This document shows, in pieces, positions 39,751 through 47,860 of a DNA stretch of 64,000 bases. This DNA is from Amycolatopsis coloradensis (GTDB lineage Bacteria > Actinomycetota > Actinomycetes > Mycobacteriales > Pseudonocardiaceae). The stretch is from assembly GCF_001953865.1 (NCBI RefSeq), contig NZ_MQUQ01000005.1:73401-137400 (forward strand), given 5' to 3'. Each line of letters starts with the position of its first letter. The stretch's first letter is position 1. The notes below the pieces were generated by a model. The model was not told the DNA's origin, made no database searches, and saw nothing but the letters and a program-made list of their open reading frames with translations. The translations under genes and the position numbers were made by a program.

Positions 39751-40434
39751 GTGACCTATCGACCCCCGCGCGAGTCGCTCGCCCAGATCCTCGGCGGGCG
39801 GCGTGGCGCCATCGACGCGAGTATCCCGCCCGCGGCCTTCGTCATCGGCTGGCTGATCGCGGACCAGTCGATCGCCTGGGGGGCCGGGGTGGCCATCGGG
39901 GTGGCGGTGCTGCTCGGGGCGTACCGGGTCGCCCGCGGCGACAAGGCGCGCGCGGTCGTGGTGAGTCTCGCCGCGGTGATCGCCGCCGCGCTGATCGCCC
40001 TGCACACCGGCCGTGCCGAGGACTTCTTCCTCATCCAGCTGCTGTCCAATGTGGCCAGTGCGCTGCTGTGGGCGGCCAGCGTCGTGATCCGGTGGCCGCT
40101 GCTCGGCGTCATCGTGGGGCTCGTCATCGGGCAGAAAACCCGCTGGCGCCGCGATCCCGCGCTGCTGCGCGCGTATTCGCGGGCGAGCTGGGTGTGGGTC
40201 TTCCTGCAGTACACGCTGCGAGTCGTCGTCTACGGCTCGTTGTGGTGGAGCGGGCAGGTGGTCGCGCTCGGCATCGCGCGGACGGTGCTTTCCTGGCCGC
40301 TGGTCGCGGTGACGGTCGCGGTGAGCGGCTGGGTGCTGTACCGCACGCTGCCGCCGGAACATCCCGGTCTGCGGGTGGTGGAGGAGAACGAGAACCCCTC
40401 CGGATCCGAGCCCGGCGGGCTGCCGAGGACATAA
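39751..40434 (+). CDS. DUF3159 family integral membrane protein
   Basis: 227 residues with five to six membrane helices: residues about 28-46 (PPAAFVIGWLIADQSIAWGA), 48-64, 72-90 (AVVVSLAAVIAAALIALHTG), 100-130 (SALLWAASVVIRWPLLGVIV), 155-175 and 185-205. The N-terminal RPPRESLAQILGGRRGAIDA and the EDFFLIQLLSNVASALLWAA segment are typical of DUF3159. GTG at 39751 or 39745 are both possible. In other actinobacteria such genes often sit next to small potassium-transport or dut genes, but not here. Function unknown. A hairpin follows directly. Confidence 0.85.
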   Translation: MTYRPPRESLAQILGGRRGAIDASIPPAAFVIGWLIADQSIAWGAGVAIGVAVLLGAYRVARGDKARAVVVSLAAVIAAALIALHTGRAEDFFLIQLLSNVASALLWAASVVIRWPLLGVIVGLVIGQKTRWRRDPALLRAYSRASWVWVFLQYTLRVVVYGSLWWSGQVVALGIARTVLSWPLVAVTVAVSGWVLYRTLPPEHPGLRVVEENENPSGSEPGGLPRT

Positions 40435-40438
40435 GGCG

Positions 40439-40470
40439 GCCCCCGGCGAGGGGGGAGGGTCCGGGGGCCG
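40439..40470 (+). terminator. Hairpin after the DUF3159 gene
   Basis: GGCCCCCGG (40438-40446) pairs perfectly with CCGGGGGCC (40461-40469) around a G-rich loop. It begins a few bases after the DUF3159 stop and lies in the gap before the convergent kinase gene. A T-rich TTTGGTCTTTTAGGG stretch (40512-40526) follows later. Probably a bidirectional terminator. Confidence 0.6.
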
Positions 40471-40541
40471 GGTCCTACGGTACCCGGAGTTCGGCCCCGG
40501 AGTCGATGGTTTGGTCTTTTAGGGCTCTTTTTTGGTGTTTT

Positions 40542-41531
40542 TCACGGGTGCGAAGGCCGTGGCGCTCCTTCGCCGTACGCGTCGACGGCGGCGAGCCACG
40601 CGGCGCCGAGTACGCCATCGGTGCTGGTCAGGACCTCGAACCCGGCGAGTTCGGCGCGGACTTTCGCCCCGACCGGGCCGTCCGGTGACAACACACTGCC
40701 CACGAGGACGATCGGCGTGTTCTCGCCGGGTTCTCGCGCGGCCATGACCTTCGTCACCAGCAGGGCGGCCGCGCGGGTGGTGATGTCGTCCGCCGCCGGG
40801 TCGCCGTCGCGGTCGGCCTCGCTGACGAGCGGGGCGAACCTGGCGAGCCGGATCGGTGCCTCCGCGTTGGCGTTCGTGATGAGCGCGCGCCACAACGCGG
40901 ACCGGTCGCTCGCCGGGTCCACTGCGGACGGTCCGAGCGCTTCGGCGAGTACGGCGCGCGTGAGCGGGCCGAGTTCGCCGCCGAGGCCCAAAGTATCCAA
41001 AGTGGAGCGAACGGCTTCGCGGCCGAGCCAAAAGGCCGAGCCTTCGTCACCGAGCAACCAGCCGTAGCCGTCGACGGTGGAGACCATCCGCCTGCCGCGG
41101 ACCCGTCCGGCGATCGAGCCGGTGCCCGCCACGAGTACCGAACCGTCCGGCGCGGAAGTGGCCGACGCGTAGGCGACTTCGGAGTCGGGGACCGTCCGCA
41201 CAGGACTGATTCCCGCGTTCTTCCAAGCGGCTTCGAAGATCTTCGCGATCGCCGGATCGCTCAGTTTGCTGACGCCGGCCATGCCGACGACGCACGCCGC
41301 CGTCGCCGCCGGGTCCAGCCCGCCCAGCGCGCCGGTGATCGCGCTCGCGATCCGCGCCGCGGCTTCGGCGGGCGCGTGGGAGTTGGGATTCGCCCCGCCC
41401 GCGCGTCCGGAACCGAGGACGGCGCCGGAGGCGTCGAGCGCGATCGCTCGCGTCGACGTGCCTCCGGCGTCCACGCCTACACAGTGCCCACCGCCGCCTC
41501 CGCGGGGGAGAGCGCGTCGGCTGTGCGTCAC
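40542..41531 (-). CDS. BadF/BadG/BcrA-type ATPase-kinase, probable N-acetylglucosamine kinase
   Basis: 329 residues, an ASKHA (actin-like) kinase. CVGVDAGGTSTRAIALDASG (residues about 18-37) is the phosphate-1 loop with D-x-G-G-T, GGANPNSHAPAEAAARI follows, and GSVLVAGTGSIAGRVRGRRM (about 120-140) with GWLLGDEGSAFWLGREAVRS forms the phosphate-2 and adenosine parts. Family members phosphorylate GlcNAc, glucosamine or related sugars. ATG at 41531 overlaps the stop of the SIS gene (ATGA), so the pair is co-translated. Together with the DasR dre-like site upstream, this supports an amino-sugar role; the exact sugar is inference. Confidence 0.82.
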   Translation of the reverse strand: MTHSRRALPRGGGGGHCVGVDAGGTSTRAIALDASGAVLGSGRAGGANPNSHAPAEAAARIASAITGALGGLDPAATAACVVGMAGVSKLSDPAIAKIFEAAWKNAGISPVRTVPDSEVAYASATSAPDGSVLVAGTGSIAGRVRGRRMVSTVDGYGWLLGDEGSAFWLGREAVRSTLDTLGLGGELGPLTRAVLAEALGPSAVDPASDRSALWRALITNANAEAPIRLARFAPLVSEADRDGDPAADDITTRAAALLVTKVMAAREPGENTPIVLVGSVLSPDGPVGAKVRAELAGFEVLTSTDGVLGAAWLAAVDAYGEGAPRPSHP

Positions 41532-42571
41532 CGGGTCTTGGTCACCTTGAGCAACCCGCGGGGGCTGTCCGGGTCACCGCCGCGCGCCAGCGCTAGGCCG
41601 AGCGCGATCCGCTGGATGGGCAGGATCTCCAGGATCGGGGCGACCTCTTCGGCCGAAGGGGCGACACCGATCCGCAGTGCCGCGGGGACGTCGGCCGAAG
41701 CGGAACCGACCGCGAGCACGTCCGCGCCGCGTTTGCCGACGGCCTCGAGAACCTCCTGCATCGCGCCAACGCCGTGTCCCTGGCTCGTCACGGCGAGCAC
41801 CGCGGTCTCGCCGTCGACCGCGGCGACCGGACCGTGCAACAGGTCCGCGCCGCTGTACGCGCGGGCCGCGAGATAACTGGTTTCGGCCAGTTTCAGGGAA
41901 CCTTCCAGCGCCGAGGCGTAGGAGTAACCGCGGCCGGTGGTGAGCACCCGGTCGACGAACCGGTAGCGGTCCACCGCGCGCCGCACGCCTTCGTCGGCGT
42001 TGTCGAGGGTCTGCTGCGCGAGTTCGCCCAGCTTCGCCGCGTCCTCGCCCTTGCCGCCGCGGACCGCGTCGATCAGCAGGTAAAGGGAGAGCAAGGTGGC
42101 CGAGTACGTCTTCGTGGCGGCCACGGCCTTTTCCAGCCCGGCACCGATGTCGACGCCGAGTTCGGCGGCGGCGCGCAACGGGGATTCCGGGGTGTTGGTG
42201 ACCGAGACGGTCAGCGCTCCCTGGCGACGCGCGGTTTCGGTGACCTCGATGAGATCCGGGGATCCGCCGCTTTGGCTTACTGTGATGAAGAGAACGTCCC
42301 GCAGATCGGGACGGGCGCCGTACAAAGTCGCGGTGGAGGGCGAGACGAGACCGCAGGGGAGACCGAGGAGTACTTCGATCAGGTACTTCGCATACAGGGC
42401 GGCGTGGTCGCTGGAGCCGCGGGCGGCGAGCAGTGCGAACCTGGGCGGGCGCTTGGAGATGGCTTCGGCCACCTCGGCGATTTCGGCCTGTCGCTCCACG
42501 ATTCCTGCCAGAATGGCGGGTTGCTGGGAGATCTCCGCGGCCATGTGCTCGCCGGGGCGCTGTTCGGTCAT
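41528..42571 (-). CDS. SIS-domain protein (GlmS/AgaS-like amino-sugar isomerase)
   Basis: 347 residues with two SIS (sugar isomerase) domains: FALLAARGSSDHAALYAKYL (residues about 45-64) and TTGRGYSYASALEGSLKLAE (about 210-229). FITVSQSGGSPDLIEVTETA carries the substrate-loop S-x-S-G. The glutamine-amidotransferase half of GlmS is absent, so it acts as a deaminase/isomerase or as a regulatory SIS protein, like AgaS or NagB-II. It heads the operon with the BadF-type kinase. The start ATG at 42571 follows GGGAACGAGATG. A DasR-type site lies 40 bases upstream, so control by GlcN-6-P-responsive DasR is likely. Confidence 0.85.
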   Translation of the reverse strand: MTEQRPGEHMAAEISQQPAILAGIVERQAEIAEVAEAISKRPPRFALLAARGSSDHAALYAKYLIEVLLGLPCGLVSPSTATLYGARPDLRDVLFITVSQSGGSPDLIEVTETARRQGALTVSVTNTPESPLRAAAELGVDIGAGLEKAVAATKTYSATLLSLYLLIDAVRGGKGEDAAKLGELAQQTLDNADEGVRRAVDRYRFVDRVLTTGRGYSYASALEGSLKLAETSYLAARAYSGADLLHGPVAAVDGETAVLAVTSQGHGVGAMQEVLEAVGKRGADVLAVGSASADVPAALRIGVAPSAEEVAPILEILPIQRIALGLALARGGDPDSPRGLLKVTKTR

Positions 42572-42610
42572 CTCGTTCCCTTCGACCGGGACGTACTTCG
42601 TCCCCCGAGT

Positions 42611-42622
42611 AGGTCTAGACCA
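42611..42622. promoter_or_regulatory. DasR-responsive element (dre)-like site
   Basis: AGGTCTAGACCA contains the perfect palindrome GGTCTAGACC that is the core of Streptomyces DasR operators. It sits between the divergent SIS-kinase operon (start 42571) and dasR (start 42712), so DasR may control both its own gene and the amino-sugar genes. It is the only GGTCTAGACC that I found in the window. Confidence 0.8.
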
Positions 42623-42711
42623 ATGCTAGCCCGAATGGACGTTTGTGGTGAAGGGTACGTTTCCTAGCGGGGACGGCGCGCGTTTGAGTGGGAAGGCTTA
42701 GGGAGTCGGTC

Positions 42712-43467
42712 ATGCTGGAGACAACCACCGCGGGTGAGGCGGGCACGACGGCGGGGATGCGCGGGCAGCGCGAACCCAAGTATTGGGCGCTGAAACAGCA
42801 TCTGCTCGATCTGCTCGACGCGTTGCCGCCGGGCTCGCCGATTCCGACGGAACGGGCGCTGGCGGGGGAATTCACCGTTTCGCGCACCACGGTCCGGCAG
42901 GCACTCGCCGACCTGACCGCCGAGGGCAGGCTCCACCGCGTGCAGGGCAAGGGCACTTTCGCCGCCGAGCCCAAACTCGCGCAGCGCCTGCAGTTGTCGT
43001 CCTACACCGAGGACATGCGCAAGCAGGGTCTCAAGCCGTCGTCGAAGCTCCTGGAGATCGACGAACTGCCGGTCGAGGCCGATCTGGCGAAACTGCTCGG
43101 AATCCGGGTCGGTGCGAAGATCCTTCGCCTTCGCCGTCTCCGGCTGGCCGATTCGCAGCCGATGGCGCTGGAGACCACGCATCTCCCCCTCGGCCGGTTC
43201 CGTGGTTTGCGCAAACATGTTTCCGCAGGTAGTTCGCTGTACGCGGTGCTGAGGGAGCACTACGGCGTGGAGCTGGAAAGGGCCGAGGAAACGATCGAGA
43301 CAGCGCTTGCCGGACCGCACGAGGCGGAGATGCTCGGCGCCGACGTCGGAATGCCGATGTTGCTCCTTTCGAGGCATTCTTTCGCCACCGACGGAAAGCC
43401 GGTCGAGTTCGCTCGTGCGATCTACCGTGGCGATCGTTACAAGTTCGTCACGACGCTCTTGCCTTAA
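42712..43467 (+). CDS. dasR: GntR/UTRA-family amino-sugar regulator DasR
   Basis: 251 residues. The N-terminal winged helix has PPGSPIPTERALAGEFTVSR and TTVRQALADLTAEGRLHRVQ (residues about 38-78), and the C-terminal UTRA effector domain includes LQLSSYTEDMRKQGLKPSSK, ALETTHLPLGRF and VGMPMLLLSRHS. Sequence and length follow Streptomyces DasR closely along the whole chain (PKYWALKQHLLDL, then RGDRYKFVT at the end). DasR represses chitin/GlcNAc genes and is released by glucosamine-6-phosphate; in streptomycetes it also links nutrition to antibiotic production. ATG at 42712 follows AGGGAG. A dre-like site lies 90 bases upstream. Confidence 0.9.
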   Translation: MLETTTAGEAGTTAGMRGQREPKYWALKQHLLDLLDALPPGSPIPTERALAGEFTVSRTTVRQALADLTAEGRLHRVQGKGTFAAEPKLAQRLQLSSYTEDMRKQGLKPSSKLLEIDELPVEADLAKLLGIRVGAKILRLRRLRLADSQPMALETTHLPLGRFRGLRKHVSAGSSLYAVLREHYGVELERAEETIETALAGPHEAEMLGADVGMPMLLLSRHSFATDGKPVEFARAIYRGDRYKFVTTLLP

Positions 43468-43578
43468 GGCGCGCTGACGGAAACGTTTCGCAGGGCGCTG
43501 GACCGAAGTGAACTCGCGGTGGTCTTGAAGGGCGTTTCCGGGGAGTCAGATCCGCCGGTTCCAGCGGCTTCGCTAGTT

Positions 43579-43602
43579 AATTCTCTGACGCGTCAGGTAA
43601 TT
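43579..43602. promoter_or_regulatory. Palindromic operator candidate upstream of the efflux pump
   Basis: CTGACGCGTCAG (43585-43596) is a perfect 12-bp palindrome flanked symmetrically by AATT (43579-43582 and 43599-43602). It is locally AT-rich and lies 46 bases before the MFS start, the expected place for a repressor of a drug pump (TetR or MarR type). No such regulator gene is adjacent, since the upstream neighbour is dasR. Confidence 0.55.
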
Positions 43603-43647
43603 GGAGGTGCGGTGGCTTGGTGGCGGCGGCCGTGATTCAGTCGTCCT

Positions 43648-45177
43648 ATGAGTGACGGGGTGGCGGGTATCGGCTGGGGGACGCCGGTGGCGCGCGGCGT
43701 GCTCGCGACGACCATCGTGGGTTCGGGGATGGCGATGCTCGACGGGACGATCATCAACGTCGCCCTGCCGAGGATCGGCGAAGAACTCGAAGCCTCCGTC
43801 GCGGGCCTGCAATGGATCCTCGACGGCTACCTGCTCGCGCTCGCCGCGCTGATCCTCGTCGCCGGTTCGCTCGGCGACCGCTACGGGCGCCGCCGGATGT
43901 TCATCGTCGGCGTCGTCTGGTTCGGGATCGCGTCCGGGCTGTGCGCCGCCGCGTCGACGACCGAGATGCTCGTCGCGACCCGGATCCTCCAGGGGATCGG
44001 GGGAGCTTTGCTCACGCCCGGCTCGCTCGCGATCCTGCAAGCGTCCTTCGCCCACGACGACCGGGCCCGCGCGATCGGCGCGTGGTCCGGGCTCGGCGGG
44101 ATCGCGGCGGCGATCGGCCCGCTGCTCGGCGGCGTGCTGGTGCAGGTGTGGTCGTGGCGGCTGGCGTTCCTGATCAACCTGCCACTGGCCGCCGTCTGCG
44201 TCCTGCTGGCCAAGCGCTACGTGCCCGAGTCCCGCGACGAGGAGGCCATCGGGCATCCGGACTTCACCGCGGCCGCCGTCGGCGCGATCGGGCTGGCCGG
44301 GCTGACCGGCGCGCTGGTCGAGGCGCCGGGACGCGGCATCGGGGACGTCGTCGTCCTGGTCTGCATCGTGCTCGGCGTCGCGGGGCTGGGGGCGTTCCTG
44401 GTGATCCAGCACCGCTCCGCCGATCCGCTGGTGCCGCCGAAACTGTTCCGCGACCGCACGTTCAGCCTCGCCAACGCGCTCACCTTCGTCGTCTACGCGG
44501 CACTCGGCGGCGTGATGATGCTGATGGTCATGCAGTTACAGGTGTCGCTCGGCTATTCGCCGACCGAGGCGGGGCTCGCCGGACTGCCGATCACCGTGAT
44601 CATGCTGCTGTTCTCCGGTCGGTCGGGTGCGCTGGCGCAGCGCATCGGGCCGCGGGCGCAACTCGTCCTCGGCCCGATCCTGGTCGGCGCCGGAATGCTC
44701 CTGCTGATGCGGGTCGGGCCGGGATCGACGTACCTCGGCTCGGTGCTGCCCGCCGTCGTCGTGTTCGGTGCCGGGCTGGCGACGGTCGTCGCGCCGGTGA
44801 CCGCGACCGTGCTCGCCGCCGCGCCGGACCGCTACGCCGGGGTGGCGTCCGGCGTCAACAACGCCATCGCGCGGTCCGGCGGGCTGCTCGCGATCGCGGT
44901 GCTGCCCGCGGTGGCCGGGCTGTCCGGCGCCGCCTACACCGATCCGGTGGCGCTGACCTCGGGCTGGCGGACGGCGCTGCTGGTGTGCGCGGCGCTGGCG
45001 ATCGGAGGAGGGCTGATCGCGCTCGGCATCCACAACGGTGTTCTCGGCGCGCCTTCCAGCGACGACACCGAAGAAGCCGCGGACACGGCCGACGCCGACG
45101 AGTCACCCCACCCGGGTGAGTGTCTCCACTGCGGGGTCGACGCGCCGCCGACGCATGTCCGTCCCGCTAGTCGCTGA
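43648..45177 (+). CDS. DHA2-type MFS drug transporter (EmrB/QacA family)
   Basis: 509 residues with about 14 transmembrane helices (12 is also possible). MFS motif A is RYGRRRMFIVGVVWFGIASG, the loop GSLGDRYGRRRM (residues about 72-83), motif C is GSWSGLGGIAAAIGPLLGGV in TM5, and motif D1 is at the N-terminus (GSGMAMLDGTIINVALPRIG with the conserved Asp). DHA2 pumps expel lipophilic drugs or dyes by proton antiport; the substrate is unknown. The C-terminal tail is acidic and ends in HPGECLHCGVDAPPTH, whose two cysteines are unusual for the family. The last 11 bases overlap the threonine dehydratase gene on the other strand. Confidence 0.9.
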   Translation: MSDGVAGIGWGTPVARGVLATTIVGSGMAMLDGTIINVALPRIGEELEASVAGLQWILDGYLLALAALILVAGSLGDRYGRRRMFIVGVVWFGIASGLCAAASTTEMLVATRILQGIGGALLTPGSLAILQASFAHDDRARAIGAWSGLGGIAAAIGPLLGGVLVQVWSWRLAFLINLPLAAVCVLLAKRYVPESRDEEAIGHPDFTAAAVGAIGLAGLTGALVEAPGRGIGDVVVLVCIVLGVAGLGAFLVIQHRSADPLVPPKLFRDRTFSLANALTFVVYAALGGVMMLMVMQLQVSLGYSPTEAGLAGLPITVIMLLFSGRSGALAQRIGPRAQLVLGPILVGAGMLLLMRVGPGSTYLGSVLPAVVVFGAGLATVVAPVTATVLAAAPDRYAGVASGVNNAIARSGGLLAIAVLPAVAGLSGAAYTDPVALTSGWRTALLVCAALAIGGGLIALGIHNGVLGAPSSDDTEEAADTADADESPHPGECLHCGVDAPPTHVRPASR

Positions 45178-46108
45178 GGATCCCGGCCAGGGTGGCCGGG
45201 TCCAGGTTGCCGCCGGAGACGACGGAGACGACCTTGCCCTCGGGCAGTTCGCCGCGGTGGAACAGGTACGCGGCGGTCGCGGTGGCGCCGCTCGGCTCGG
45301 CGATCAGGCGGGCGCGGTGCGCCAGCGTCCGGACGGTCTCCCGGATCTCCTCCTCGGAAACCGTGATGACGTCGTCCAGCACCGACTGGAGGTGGGCGAA
45401 GGTCAGGTCCGACGGCTGGGCGCGCAGGCCGTCGGCGGTGGTCCGCGCCCGCAGGTCCATCGGCCATTCGATCCGCCTGCCCGCGCGCAGCCCCTCGGCG
45501 GTGTCCGCCGCGAGTTCGGGCTCGACGCCGACGACCTTCGCGCCGGGGAGCAGTGCCTTGATCGCCGTGCCGACGCCCGAGGCGAGCCCGCCGCCGCTGA
45601 GCGGGACGAGTACGACGCCGGCGTCCGGCAGGTCTTCGGCGATCTCCAGGCCGACGGTGCCCTGTCCGGCGATGACGTCGCGGTGGTCGAACGGCGGGAT
45701 CATGGCGAGGTCCCGTTCGCCGGCGACGGCGAACGCGGAGGACTGCTGGCGGTCGATCGGGACCTCGATGACTTCGGCGCCGAGCGCTTTGGTCGCTTCG
45801 ACCTTGGCGCGCGGCGCGACGTCCGGAACGATGATCACCGCGGGAATTCCGAACCGTTTCGCCGCGTAAGCGACCGCTTGCGCGTGGTTGCCGCTGGAAA
45901 ACGCGACGACGCCGCGAGCACGCCGATCTTCGTCCAGTGCGGCGATCGCATTGTACGCGCCGCGAACCTTGAAAGCGCCGATCGGTTGCAGGCTTTCCGG
46001 CTTGAGCCACAATGGAGTCCACGACTGTTCCAGCAACGGCGTGCGTACGGCGGCGCCTTTGATCCGGCTCGCCGCGGCACGGATTTCCTCGAGTGAGACC
46101 AGTTCCAT
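45167..46108 (-). CDS. Threonine/serine dehydratase (PLP-dependent)
   Basis: 313 residues, fold type II PLP enzyme. KPESLQPIGAFKVRGAYNAI carries the Schiff-base Lys (residues about 44-56), VVAFSSGNHAQAVAYAAKRF is the substrate-binding SSGNHAQ motif, and PLSGGGLASGVGTAIKALLP the glycine-rich PLP-phosphate loop. It lacks the C-terminal ACT-like regulatory domain of biosynthetic IlvA (about 500 residues), so it is the short catabolic type, or a serine racemase-like enzyme. ATG at 46108 gives the usual MELVSLEEIRAAASRI start; the upstream open frame is non-homologous. It overlaps the 3' end of the MFS gene. Confidence 0.9.
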   Translation of the reverse strand: MELVSLEEIRAAASRIKGAAVRTPLLEQSWTPLWLKPESLQPIGAFKVRGAYNAIAALDEDRRARGVVAFSSGNHAQAVAYAAKRFGIPAVIIVPDVAPRAKVEATKALGAEVIEVPIDRQQSSAFAVAGERDLAMIPPFDHRDVIAGQGTVGLEIAEDLPDAGVVLVPLSGGGLASGVGTAIKALLPGAKVVGVEPELAADTAEGLRAGRRIEWPMDLRARTTADGLRAQPSDLTFAHLQSVLDDVITVSEEEIRETVRTLAHRARLIAEPSGATATAAYLFHRGELPEGKVVSVVSGGNLDPATLAGILSD

Positions 46109-46259
46109 ACCTCCGATTATGTCAAGGAATCGTGAACCATATACAGTCCTTTTTGGACAGACGGCGTGGTGTTCCTCACGTGTGGACAACGAAGGGAGCA
46201 TCCCGCGCGCCTTGTTCGTTAGGACCGGTTGAGGATCGACTAGCTTGCAGAACGGGATT

Positions 46260-46979
46260 ATGACCAAGGAGACCTCCGAGAAGGACACCGACAAGACGGA
46301 AAAGACGGAAAAGCAAGGGAGGATCGTCCAGGTGACGGCGGCCGCGCTGGCCGCGATCACCGCGGCGCTGCTGGGTTCCACGCTCGGTGTGGCGGGAACG
46401 GTGGCGGGTGCGGGGCTGGCGAGTGTCATCACCACGCTCGGCGGCGAGCTGTACCTGCGTTCGCTGCAACGCACGAAGGACGCGGCGCTGAAGGCGCGCG
46501 TCGTACTGACGGTGCCTGGACGGCGCCGGGTGCTCGACCCGTCGGAGCAGGAGACCGTCCGACTCACCCCGGCGGAGGACCAAGAGCCCGCCGAGCGGAA
46601 GTTCAAGCCGCGCTGGGCGGTGATCGCCGGGGTCAGCGTGGTGGCGTTCGTGGTGGCGCTCGTCGCGATCACCGGCTTCGAGGGCGCGACCGGGAAGACC
46701 TTCGGCGGCGGGACCGGGACGACCATAGGGAAGATCATCGACGGCGGGCACGCCCAGGAGCGGCAGGACAAGCAAGACGCTCCGCCTGCGACGACCCCTT
46801 CGGAAACTCAGGACAACCAGCCCGAGAAGACGCCTTCGAGCACGCCGACCCCGTCGACGACGCCGACGTCTCCGACGACCACCCAGTCGCCTCCGACGAC
46901 GCCCTCGAAGACTCCGTCGACCTCTCAGGCGCCCCCGACGACCCCTTCGGCCCCCGCCTCCGGCACCCCCGCGCCCTGA
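46260..46979 (+). CDS. Membrane protein with Thr/Pro-rich outer tail
   Basis: About 239 residues. An acidic-basic N-terminus (ETSEKDTDKTEKTEK) precedes a hydrophobic region (residues about 27-65, VTAAALAAITAALLGSTLGV) with the helix-breaking glycines of a hairpin. A cytoplasmic basic stretch follows, a second single span lies at about 120-142 (WAVIAGVSVVAFVVALVAIT), and the last 80 residues are a mucin-like Thr/Pro/Ser tail (TPSTTPTSPTTTQSPP). It is probably glycosylated or wall-spanning, since such tails are common in actinobacterial surface proteins. ATG at 46260 is preferred over TTG at 46245. No known family. Confidence 0.72.
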   Translation: MTKETSEKDTDKTEKTEKQGRIVQVTAAALAAITAALLGSTLGVAGTVAGAGLASVITTLGGELYLRSLQRTKDAALKARVVLTVPGRRRVLDPSEQETVRLTPAEDQEPAERKFKPRWAVIAGVSVVAFVVALVAITGFEGATGKTFGGGTGTTIGKIIDGGHAQERQDKQDAPPATTPSETQDNQPEKTPSSTPTPSTTPTSPTTTQSPPTTPSKTPSTSQAPPTTPSAPASGTPAP

Positions 46980-46986
46980 CCCCCTC

Positions 46987-47055
46987 CCCGCAATTCGTCC
47001 TCTAGTTGCGGTAGTTCGCACCGCCAACTACCGCAACTAGAGGACGAAACGCGGG
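46987..47055. repeat. Long hairpin, GTTGCGGT/GAGGAC family, copy 3
   Basis: 46987-47016 pairs over 30 bp with 47026-47055, with two mismatches (AA against GT near the base) and a 9-nt loop. The core reads GTCCTCTAGTTGCGGTAG on the left arm. It lies between the convergent ends of the membrane protein gene (46979) and thiE (47064), 8 bases from each. Confidence 0.93.
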
Positions 47056-47063
47056 CGTGGGGG

Positions 47064-47729
47064 TCAGGCGAGGGAGGCGCGAAGGGTGCGAGCGGCTCCC
47101 TGAGGGTCTTCGGCCTCGGTGATCGCCCGGACGACGACGATCCGCGACGCCCCCGCGTCGAGCACCTCGGGCAGCCGTCCGGCGTCGATCCCGCCGATCG
47201 CGAACCACGGCCGCGACGTCCCGAAAGCCGCGGTGGAACGCACCAGATCGAGCCCCGGCGCGGACCGGCCCGGCTTCGTCGGCGTCGGCCAGCACGGGCC
47301 GGTGCAGAAGTAGTCCACGCCCGGCTCCTCGGCGGCGGACTTGGCCTGTTCCGCCGAATGGGTCGACCGGCCGATCACGACGTCGTCGCCGAGAACGCGG
47401 CGTGCCAGCGGCACCGGGATGTCGTCCTGGCCCAGGTGCAGCACGTGCGCGCCGACGGCGAGCGCGACGTCGGCGCGGTCGTTCACCGCCAGCAGTCCGC
47501 CGTGCTTCTCGCACGCTTCCGCGAGCACTTCCAGCGCCGCGATCTCGTGTTTCGCCTCGATCGGGGCACCGCCGGTCTTGTCCCTCAGCTGGATGATGTC
47601 GACGCCGCCGGACAGGGCCGCGTCGGCGAATTCGGCGAGGTCGCCGCGGCCGGACCGGGCGTCGGTGCAGAGGTACAGGCGGGCATCCGCGAGCCGGGCG
47701 CGAATCTGTTGACCAGACAGGGTGGGCAT
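47064..47729 (-). CDS. thiE: Thiamine-phosphate synthase ThiE
   Basis: 221 residues, a TIM-barrel enzyme that joins the pyrimidine pyrophosphate and the thiazole phosphate to give thiamine phosphate. Conserved segments: [20 protein letters not shown] (Q-L-R-x-K), [20 protein letters not shown] (N-D-R), [40 protein letters not shown] and [20 protein letters not shown] (phosphate site). Divergent from thiO, 131 bases apart; the TPP riboswitch between them serves the plus strand only, so thiE has no visible riboswitch of its own. Confidence 0.95.
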   Translation of the reverse strand: MPTLSGQQIRARLADARLYLCTDARSGRGDLAEFADAALSGGVDIIQLRDKTGGAPIEAKHEIAALEVLAEACEKHGGLLAVNDRADVALAVGAHVLHLGQDDIPVPLARRVLGDDVVIGRSTHSAEQAKSAAEEPGVDYFCTGPCWPTPTKPGRSAPGLDLVRSTAAFGTSRPWFAIGGIDAGRLPEVLDAGASRIVVVRAITEAEDPQGAARTLRASLA

Positions 47730-47765
47730 GGCGGCGACGGTACCCGCGCGCTACGGTGGGGTGGT

Positions 47766-47853
47766 CCGCACGGGAGCCCGAGGACGGGCTGAGAGGGAGC
47801 CGAAACCGCTCCGACCGTGGAACCTGATCCGGGTCATGCCGGCGCAGGGAGCG
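47766..47853 (+). promoter_or_regulatory. TPP riboswitch (THI element) of thiOSG
   Basis: The plus strand carries the conserved TPP aptamer parts in order: CGGGCTGAGAGGG (47785-47797, first half of the pyrimidine-binding arm), then CCTGATCCGGGTCATGCCGG (47823-47842, pyrophosphate-binding arm) and GCAGGGAGC. It ends 8 bases before the thiO start, so control is probably by masking the ribosome-binding site. Thiamine pyrophosphate would switch off thiOSG. Confidence 0.93.
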
Positions 47854-47860
47854 CGCGTTC

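Noticed and set aside
43573..45033. Minus-strand frames opposite the MFS transporter
   Set aside because: Shadow frames; the plus strand has 12-14 helices and MFS motifs A and C.
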